Shown here: positions 55,983 to 64,000 of the stretch, in pieces | Layout of the letters: each line of letters opens with the position of its first letter | Numbering within the stretch: the first letter of the stretch is position 1 | NCBI RefSeq assembly: GCF_014356525.2 | Contig: NC_052511.1 | Coordinates: forward strand, 49,553,975-49,617,974 | Reading direction: 5' to 3' | Length of the DNA stretch: 64,000 bases | Origin: Nilaparvata lugens | Lineage: Eukaryota; Arthropoda; Insecta; Hemiptera; Delphacidae | The notes under the pieces: generated by a model | The model's input: only the letters and a program-made list of their open reading frames with translations | The model's database searches: none | Told to the model about the DNA's origin: nothing | Translations under genes and position numbers: made by a program

Positions 55983-56825
55983 TCTATATATATAAAAGCG
56001 AAATGGCACTCACTCACTCACTCACTGACTCATTCACTCGCAGAACTAAAAATCTACCAGACCAAAAACGTTCAACTTGGTAGGTATGTTCAGTTGCCCT
56101 TTAGAGGCGCACTAAGAAATCTTTAGCACTATTTAACTGTAAGGGTGTTTTTTAAGGGTTTAAAGTTCTTTTAGCATGTATATTCTTCTTATTCCAATAT
56201 CTTAAAATTATAATTGAAATGTCCATACTATATGTTAATATAGAACTATAATCTAGAGAGAGTACCTCTTCGAAACAGTTGTTCTGGTAACTAAATTAAA
56301 AATTTTGTCAGGTTGGCATTAAGTTGAGTTGACTTTGTTAGGTTGGCACCAAGTTGAGATTGAAATGCATTTATCCAGGACCTCCTAAATACCAATTTAT
56401 CCAATTAGCCAAAATTAGCGTTTTCTCAGCTTTTCTGCGTTTCCTCACCTTTTTCAATAATTGATGGAAATATATTAAAAAAATTCAGTACACAGGTTTA
56501 GCTGAGGTGGAAAAATTTGTTCGCCAAAGATACGCCGATATAGTAACAGGTTGTTTTTCGAGATCAAAAAATTACATAATACGTTCAAACTCGGTACAGA
56601 GGTTCCGCTGAGGTCTACATGCAGGCGAGCGAAGCGAGCCCGCTGATTCATTTTGGACAATCCAGTCGGGGGTCCAGAATTCGGTACAGAGGTTCCGCTG
56701 AGGTCTACATGCAGGCCAGCGAAGCGAACCCGCTGATCTCAATTTTGGACGATCCAGTCGGGGGTCCAGGGGGCGGAGCCCCCTGGCTAGACGGATATGG
56801 CGAGCGAAGCGAGCCTGACGGCTAG
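55983..56825 (+). mobile_element. Helitron-like family I copy 4
   Basis: ATTA|TCTATATATATAAAAGCG ... GCCTGACGGCTAG|TGTACAT. The uninterrupted site ATTATGTACAT exists at 49439-49449. Internal duplication of ACAGAGGTTCCGCTGAGGTC (56596 and 56688). Confidence 0.9.
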
Positions 56826-57011
56826 TGTACATAATATATGATACCTATATACTCTCATATGATACCTCTATCATACTGTCTCACTCTCTCACACATAGTA
56901 ATGCATTTCTTACTATTTACCTAGGCTTAAAATACTTCTAGAAAGTCGCCTTTGTAAAATAATGAAAAAAATACCTGTCTTAAGAGGTTTTGATAAACAC
57001 GGGAAAACACC

Positions 57012-57920
57012 TATAGTGAGGTCAACATTATAATGACAGTGGAGAAAGATAGGAGAACAGCGATGCCGATTCTCTACTGCCATGCCTTCGATAGAAGTTA
57101 AATGATGCCGGTTCATCTCATCCTATTATATTAAGCGAGCAATTTCTGTATATATTTTATATCTGGTTATTTTATGTCAGGTTATCTGGTTATTTATTTG
57201 GTTATGTATGTCCAACGGATCTCGAAAACGGCTGTAATGATTTTTACAAAATTTGGAACATAGTAAGTTTATGATATAAAAATTCGATTGCACTTGGTCT
57301 CATACCTGGAAAACTCGCTGAAGGACATGAAAAGGATAATAATTATTCATACTTGGAAAAACAGATGATAATTTCGTCGTCTGTCGAAACAGAAGATGCG
57401 TTTGTGGGAGAGAAACAGAATTATCCAGCTGGGTAATCAATCAGCGAGAAAATATCTAGAAATTTTAATCGACTTGATCAAAATAATCTGATTTGTTGAC
57501 ATGACATGATATCATTCCAAACTAGAGTATATCATAATTTTCAAAGTTAATCATTATTTGACAATTTTAAGTGATTAGTGGGTGTTATTTTGTTATCATT
57601 TGGTTTGTAAACAATCTAAATTATAACTTTTTGTTTTCAAATGTTGGACTGAAATTGAACCGAATTCAAGTGTATGGAACATAACCGACTTTCTGGAATA
57701 TTTATAGTGTATGAATCAGACATAATTCGGGAAGAAACAGTTTGGGCTGTTCCTGTTAGTCCTTCCCCAATCATTTAAAAGAATTGTGTTCTTTTTAGCA
57801 ATAGTTTATAAATAAATAACGAGCAAAGCTCGGTGTCCCGATATTGAAATATTAACTGTTCATTCTTGTTTAAAGTGATCAATTATAAATTTTATTCGTC
57901 AAAAAAACAACAATTTTCAT
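57012..57920. mobile_element. MITE A carrying Helitron J copy 2
   Basis: Left end TATAGTGAGGTCAACATTAT; right end deleted. J occupies 57121-57844. Confidence 0.75.
57121..57844 (+). mobile_element. Helitron-like J copy 2
   Basis: CTCA|TCCTATTATATTAAGCGAGC ... CGAGCAAAGCTCGGTGTCCCGATAT|TG. Empty site CTCATGTAATATT at 50627. Perfect CGAGC/GCTCG hairpin near the 3' end. Internal 57535-57815 looks like a retroposon tail insert. Confidence 0.75.
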
Positions 57921-57934
57921 GAACATAGAATCAA

Positions 57935-59350
57935 ATGGAAGAGAGAATATATGACAGAGAAAGAGGGTAGGAAGGAGATGAAAAATAATTGTAAACGAAA
58001 AAGGGGAGGAAAAGAAGAACCTACTGAATCCTCCTCCTTATAAAAAGAGGAAGATAGAAAAAAGGATGATAAAAAAGAGGACGATAAAGGAAAGATGAAA
58101 TACGAAAGAAAAAAGTCAGAAAAAATCAAGAAAGATCATACAAAACACAGGATACTAGGACGATAAAATAGAAGATGTAACATAAAAACATTTAATGAAA
58201 ACAGAAAACTGATAACCATAAAACATAAAACATTGGACCAAACATTTTCAAAAATGAGATATTAAACCAGGAACGGGACTTGGGCTACAAAGGTCCTCCA
58301 CTCAACATAAAATTCTCAACAACAAATTTGAAACGAAAATTTGTCTTCCCATTCTCCAGTAACTGTACAGATTTCAATCTATCCACCTTTTTTAAGACAC
58401 TTACTTAATCTTCAACAAAGTCATAAATTTCAAATTAGTCCAGTTCGTTTAATGTTTTATCATTATCATCCTGACATCCGTCCAGTTCTGAATGAGATTT
58501 TTTTAAATTTCGTTTAAAATCGTTCAACTTTGTCTCATTATATACCTGACATCCGTCCAATTCTGAAGAGATTTTTTATCACCACACCTCGAATAAAACG
58601 ATTTGTTTTAGAATTTGATGTTTATGTGATATGTTTTATAGTGATATTCACTTTAATCTGTCAGCATCACTTCTAAATAGCACCAATGTTCCCCATTTAA
58701 CCAATGCAGTCAGCGATTAAATTTCACTGTCGTGATAAAAGTCTGAATTGGCTGAAGAATAAGGAAAATCCTAATTGGCACTGGAAGTAGCTTTTATTGT
58801 CCCAGCTCTAGGTGTGGAACACTCCAAGTATTTATCTCATAGCTGTAAATCCAGCAATCCTACTTTGTATTATCTTATCTTGATAGATTTAGATTTGTAC
58901 CACTTCTGTTGTAAAATGTAACTTTGTAAATGGGAGCAGATTCACGTTTATGCAGCAAGTTTTAAGTGGACTAAAATTGTAAAAAGAGACTTAAGATAGT
59001 ATTATTGTTATAGATCTCTTGAGTCATGTGACCCAAATATCAAGAAGGTTTTCCGGAAGCAAATTAACCAACGTTGTCAATTCTCGTGGTTCTCCGTATC
59101 ACACCATTGTTTTTTTAAACAAATCTAGTTGTTGATGGATAAACATAATCTCTTAAGATGACTTTTTGAGCTTTGTTAAATCTTTGTTTTTATCTTTCTC
59201 TGAAGATGAAATTTGTCAATAAGTCTATGAATATGAAACCAAGAAGATGTAGAATCCGGCAATAATACTAAGAGGTATTAATGTAGAATCTACTACATAA
59301 CTGGGGTGACTATTGAGAAATTCACGAAATATCCCAAAAACGTGATTTTT
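57935..59350. repeat. direct-repeat block, copy 2 (second part)
   Basis: Collinear with 50945-52440; no gene found. Confidence 0.8.
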
Positions 59351-60756
59351 TCAAGATTAAAAATGGACTAAAGTGGACTAAAATTGTAGAAAGAGACTTA
59401 CGCTATTATTTATCTCTTTCCTGTATAGGGCTACTATATTTTAAAAAAAGGGTAGTGCGATTTTTATTTATTTTCTTTATATTTAAGCTATTATATTGTT
59501 ATAGATCTCCTGAGAAAGGTGTACTGAATATCACCAAGGTATTTCAGTAACAATTAACAAACTTTGTCAATTCTCTGGTTTCTCCGTATCAGACCATGGT
59601 TTTTTAAACAAATCTAGTTGATGGATGAACATAATTTCTCAAGATGACTTTTTGAACTTTGTTAAATCTTTGTGTTTATCTTTCTCTCAAGATGCACTTT
59701 GTCAAATAAGTCTATGAAACCAAGAAGATGGGGAATTCGGCAATATTATGAGAAGGTATTAATGAAGAGCCTACTACATAACTGGGGTGATTATTGAGAA
59801 AACTCACAAAATAACTCGAAAACATCATTTTTCAAGTTTGAAAAGAGCTGATCGAAGTATCTCTTCCCGTAATTTGAAAACTACAATCGATCTGACTGTA
59901 GGGATTGTCTACGGACTAAAGGATTGACTTATTACTTCATAAATGAACCAATAAATCCATCTTTCTCTGAAGATGAAATTTGTCAATAAGTCTATGAATA
60001 TGAAACCAAGAAGATGTAGAATCCGGCAATAATACAAACATATATTAATGTAGAATCTACTACATAACTGGGGTGACTATTGAGAAATTCACGAAATATG
60101 TAAAAAACATGATTTTTTCAAGATTAAAAATCTGGTGTGGCGCACTCACACAACTTCCCTTGCCGTTATGAAAATTGATCACCTGACGCGCATCTCAAGT
60201 CTACTATTCAAAGATTTGAGCCAGCTGGTGACAGGGTAATAACGCTGGAGACACACATGAGGTCTGCTATCTCTTCATAGTGAATGATTTAATAGAATCA
60301 ACAATAATTTGCAATTGAATAATCACATTTTCTCGAATTTAAAGCTTATTTTCAATTTTATGTTAATTGTACATTAATTGTAGAGATTTTCATGCTCAAT
60401 CTACTCCACTTGATTTTTTCGTTTCAATTGTGTCTGAAGCCTGATAATGGGAATCTATCTGCATTGATGGGGCGAAGCTCCTGAAATTTTAACAGATATG
60501 GGACTTGTGGCAGTTGATAGAGCTTATCGATGACTATTTTAGGTATGAATTTGATCAAAATCGTTGGAGCCGTTTCCGAGAAAATTACGAAAAACCCTGT
60601 TTTTGACAACATTTTCGCCATTTTAGCCGCCATCTTGAATTGCATTTGATCGAAATGTTCGTGTCGGATCCTTATAGTGAAAGGACCTTAAGTTCCAAAT
60701 TTCAAGTCATTCCGTTAATTGGGAGATGAGATATCGTGTACACAGACGCACATACA

Positions 60757-60837
<81 letters not shown>

Positions 60838-61500
60838 GACCAATACCCAAAAACCACTTTTTTGGACTCAGGGGACCTTGAAACGTATAGAAATTTAGAA
60901 ATTGGGGTACCTTAATTTTTTTCGGAAAGCAATACTTTCCTTACCTTTGGTAATAGGGCAAGGAAAGTTAAAATGGACTAAAGTGGACTAAAATTGTAAA
61001 AAGAGACTTAAGCTATTATTATTGTTATAGATCTTCTGAGAAAGGTGTACTGAATATCACCAAGGTATTTCAGTAACAATTAACAAACTTTGTCAATTCT
61101 CTAGTTTCTCCAAATCAGACCATGGTTTTTTAAACAAATCTAGTTGATGGATGAACATAATTTCTTAAGATGACTTTTTGAACTTTGTTAAATCTTAGTG
61201 TTTATCTTTCTCTCAAGATGCACTTTGTCAAATAAGTCTATGAAACCAAGAAGATGTGGAATTCGGCAATATTATGAGAAGGTATTAATGAAGAATCTAC
61301 TACATAACTGGGGTGATTATTGAGAAAACTCACAAAATAACTCGAAAACATCATTTTTCAAGATTGAAAAGAACTGATCGAAGTATCTCTTCCCGTAATT
61401 TGGAAACTACAATCGATCTGAATGTAGGGATTGTCTATGGACTAAAGGATTGACTTTATTACTTCATAAATGAACCAGTAAATCCATAAAATTGTTGTAG
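58985..61500. repeat. tandem ~470-bp units, 3-4 copies
   Basis: Units near 58985-59350, 59385-59965, 59960-60129 (partial) and 60968-61500 share TTGTTATAGATCTCCTGAG, AACAAATCTAGTTGATGGAT and TACTACATAACTGGGGTGA. The block at 52040-52545 has one unit. A deleted Q fragment sits at 59400-59485 and D at 60130-60967. Confidence 0.8.
60130..60967 (+). mobile_element. element D copy 6
   Basis: ATCTGGTGTGG ... GGCAAGGAAAG flanked by TTAAAA on both sides; uninterrupted site GATTAAAAATGG at 59355. Long (CA)n at 60755-60832. Confidence 0.9.
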
Positions 61501-61572
61501 AGAATTAAATTCTCAATATAAACATGAATTGAAAGAAAAAAAAAACATTAATGTTGTCAATATTTGTTCAAA

Positions 61573-61800
61573 ATTAATTTACATCACAGAACCAGGTTTC
61601 ATGGTAACACCTACCACATCTTCAGCTGAACTAATGTCGTTTGTTATTGTTGAAGGAACAGTAAACAGTAACAGTAACTGTATAAGTAACTGGATAGTAA
61701 CAGTTAACAGTATAAGAAACTGTTCCTTCAACAATAACAAACAACATTAGTTCAGTTGAAGATGTGGTAGGTGTTACCATGAAACCTGGTTCTGTAATAT
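61573..61800. mobile_element. foldback element, 88-bp arms
   Basis: CAGAACCAGGTTTCATGGTA...GTTGAAGGAACAGT pairs with 61712-61797. Loop is made of small GTAACAGTAACTG motifs. Confidence 0.8.
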
Positions 61801-61879
61801 TTTTAAATTAATTTTTAACAAATATAATGGTATTGAGAACGTCCTTTTCTTTCAATTATGGAGAAATACCATAAATAAA

Positions 61880-61945
61880 ATTATTCAATGAAAAAGACTA
61901 AGAAATTTTCAAAAAGTCCTTAGTCTTTTTCATTCAATATGAATA
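61880..61945. repeat. short hairpin
   Basis: ATTCAATGAAAAAGACTAAG / CTTAGTCTTTTTCATTCAAT with small loop. Confidence 0.7.
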
Positions 61946-62189
61946 ATTACCACAATATCAACTTCTCAACTACACAAAAAGTGATAAATAAAATTATGAA
62001 TATTGATTATTTCAGTGAAGAATTAGTGATTTCAACCTTCAAAAATGAAGTAGAGAATTAAACACAGGAAATAAACTGAAAATGCAACCAAATAAAAAAA
62101 TTGAAATAGTTCACTAAATTATTTTCATTGCCTCCTGTGTTCTAAATCGACAAAACAGTCCAATTTTTTCAAAACCCTCTCTGAACAAC

Positions 62190-62423
62190 ATTGATATGTC
62201 CAAAGCTCCGCCAATTTATGTAGATGCATAACAATATAATATCTATAGTTATTATATTACAAATTACTTTTTCATATCATATACAGTTCAATAATTATTT
62301 TCTTAGTCTATATTATGTAAATTCATCTATAATTTTGCTGTATTGTAAGCTATTGTATATAAGTGTATAAGCCAGTATATATTATTGTAATCTACATAAA
62401 TAAAGTACTCAATCAATCAATCA
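62190..62423 (+). mobile_element. retroposon K copy 4
   Basis: Bounded by AACAAC at 62184-62189 and 62424-62429; empty site CTGAACAACCATGAA at 52785. Tail (AATC)n. Confidence 0.85.
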
Positions 62424-62469
62424 AACAACCATGAACCTGAATCTCTCTCTCTCTCTCTCTCACTCTCAG

Positions 62470-62650
62470 AGACATAATCATTTCGTTTGAATTTTCATCA
62501 TTTTTCTAGCTCTTATTATTGTAGAACTCTTTAGTTTAATATGATGTTATGTTACTGCTACTGTTATTTATTTATAACGCTAGAACGTGAGTTGAATTTT
62601 GTTTAGTTAAACACATGAATAAATGAATCTGAATCTGAATTTGAATCTCA
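62470..62650 (+). repeat. retroposon 3' end with (GAATCT)n tail
   Basis: Ends ACATGAATAAATGAATCTGA then GAATCT repeats, inside (CT)n. Confidence 0.55.
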
Positions 62651-62734
62651 CTCTCTCACACACACACACTCTCTCTCTCTCTAGCCTTGAAAAAATCATC
62701 AATAAAATTATATCCATTCTCTCATCTCTCTCTC

Positions 62735-63042
62735 TGAACAACCTTTTTGTAGAAAGTTAGTGGGGAGGATATTTTTAATATTCTTTCCGAAGAATGGACA
62801 TTGATATGTCCAAAGCTCCGCCAATTTATGTAGATGCATTACAATATTATCTTGTATAGTTATTCCAAATTGCTTTTCTTCATATCATATACAGTTCATT
62901 AATTAATTTCTTAGTTAATGTTGTGAAAATTCATCCAAAACTTTGCTGTATTGTAAGCTATTGTATAAGTGTATAAGCCAGTATATATTGTAATCTACAT
63001 AACTAAAGTACTCAATTAATCAATCAATCAATCAATCAATCT
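62735..63042 (+). mobile_element. retroposon K copy 5
   Basis: Orthologous in position to K copy 1 (52811-53110): both are followed by CTCTCTCTAGTxTTGTCATACAGG. Confidence 0.8.
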
Positions 63043-63570
63043 CTCTCTCTAGTGTTTGTCATACAGGTCTTGTCAGAAATATCTAGCCTTGGAACAATCA
63101 TCAATATAAATCTATTCTACTCTATTTCCCTCTCTCTCTTTTACTCTCTCTATCTCTCTCTAAAAAAACATTAACTGTATCATTGAGAATCTTCAACACA
63201 TCAATCATATCAAGAAGTACACGAATTCCTCCACTAGAAAACTCCAGCAAAATTGTACCAACACAACATCTAATTGCAAATATGTTCGAGGAAAGTAGAA
63301 ACCCGTGAAACATCTCCTCTCTCACTCTCCCCTACTTCTTTCACCATCTTCTCTCTCTTTCTCTCCTCGAAAAAAGAACGGATATAACAGGAAACCAGAC
63401 GGAAGAATGCCAGCTATTCGGTCTCTCAAGCCTTGTTTTCAGGTCGGCTATAAACTACCTACGAATCTCTTTAAAAAGTAATAAATAATAAAAGAGATGA
63501 GCGACTAGAAAAAGACAGGAGATGAGAAATCTCTTTAAAAAGTGATGAATAATTGAAGAGAGATGAGAGA
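63043..63570. repeat. direct-repeat block, copy 2 (last part)
   Basis: Matches 53111-53640 (e.g. AAGAACGGATATAACAGGAA) with few differences. Confidence 0.85.
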
Positions 63571-63571
63571 C

Positions 63572-64000
63572 TATAGTCCGTCCCACGTTAAAATGGCAGT
63601 GTTTGATTAGCAATGGTGCTGCTATCCTTGTCTATCATTCAACAAAGCGGATAGCGCTATCTCTTTCTCGCTTTGATCTGTTGCTAGATCGTCTTTAACG
63701 TGTTTGTCTCTTTGGTCTCAGAATTTTATAGTTTTTTTCGAAGTTTGGAGTTTTCTGAATAATTTCAATTGATTTAATTCAATTTGGAAGTATTTTTTTA
63801 AAAATGATTTTTTTGAGTTTTGAATTGTAAATTGAGTGTGTAACTGAAGAATGTTGAAGTGACACATAACCTAGCTACATTTGGACAGTTGTAGAAATTA
63901 GAATTGGAACCGTTTGGGCTTATAAGCCTGTGGTACTTTTCTGTAAGTTGTGTGATTCTGAATGATCAAATAAAATAAAATAAACAAGTTTGAATAAATA
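63572..64000. mobile_element. MITE A left end plus retroposon S (to window edge)
   Basis: TATAGTCCGTCCCACGTTAA then A interior and S from about 63692; counterpart of 53642-54060. Confidence 0.75.

Noticed and set aside
60424..60645. 73-codon minus-strand frame in D (MAAKMAKMLSK...)
   Set aside because: Opposite strand of the D relic frame; recurs because the repeat recurs, with no evidence of selection.

Overview
The window looks like intergenic or intronic DNA from an AT-rich, repeat-dense insect genome. My best guess is a hemipteran of the planthopper type (Nilaparvata or a relative). That guess rests on the dense CpG-poor AT-rich sequence, the many TA-target MITEs and short Helitrons, tRNA-headed SINEs, and several recurring repeats of kinds I associate with delphacid genomes. 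Species identity is inference. Nothing looks bacterial: there are no operons, ribosome sites, rRNA genes or CRISPR. One assembly gap (N) lies at 54459-54558.

Convincing coding sequence is scarce. The best is a PHD-finger plus coiled-coil ORF running off the left edge on the minus strand (1-425), probably ORF1 of a non-LTR retrotransposon. A decayed reverse-transcriptase C-terminus lies at 49467-50160. Three short candidates for host exons are offered with low to moderate confidence: a terminal exon at 4349-4549 (-), an internal exon at 16675-16811 (-) and a first coding exon at 25533-25588 (+). Most other long open frames are read through microsatellites or repeats and are not genes.

The rest is a mosaic of repeat families, named here by letter. 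A = TA-target (Tc1/mariner-like) MITE with ends TAGTGAGGTCCACGTTATAA. B/C, I, U and J = Helitron-like elements beginning TC; B/C, I and U end in CTAG or a close variant, J ends GATAT, and insertions lie between A and T. D = about 0.85 kb element with TAAAA-type target duplications. E, F, G, H, L, N, Q, V, X and Y = inverted-repeat elements. K, S, T = retroposon 3' ends. M = tRNA-derived SINE.

Layout. 0-10 kb: LINE ORF1, MITEs F and L, Helitrons B, C and I, retroposon tails. 10-20 kb: Helitron U, a large composite palindrome, SINE M, a 33-bp minisatellite, D inserted in E, and tandem unit W with A inserted in one copy. 20-31 kb: G containing D, a foldback, the candidate first exon, Helitron B carrying a 385-bp octamer array, and a 1.5-kb purine-only tract. 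31-43 kb: B, D, V, triplet arrays, N, nested A cluster, T and I. 43-48 kb: triple nest A[B[D]] and an opposed B pair. 48-64 kb: a directly repeated block of at least 5.6 kb whose two copies lie either side of the gap and differ by many insertions. This may be a true tandem duplication or two haplotypes assembled end to end. Because the copies give empty and filled versions of the same sites, they reveal the termini and target duplications of several elements.
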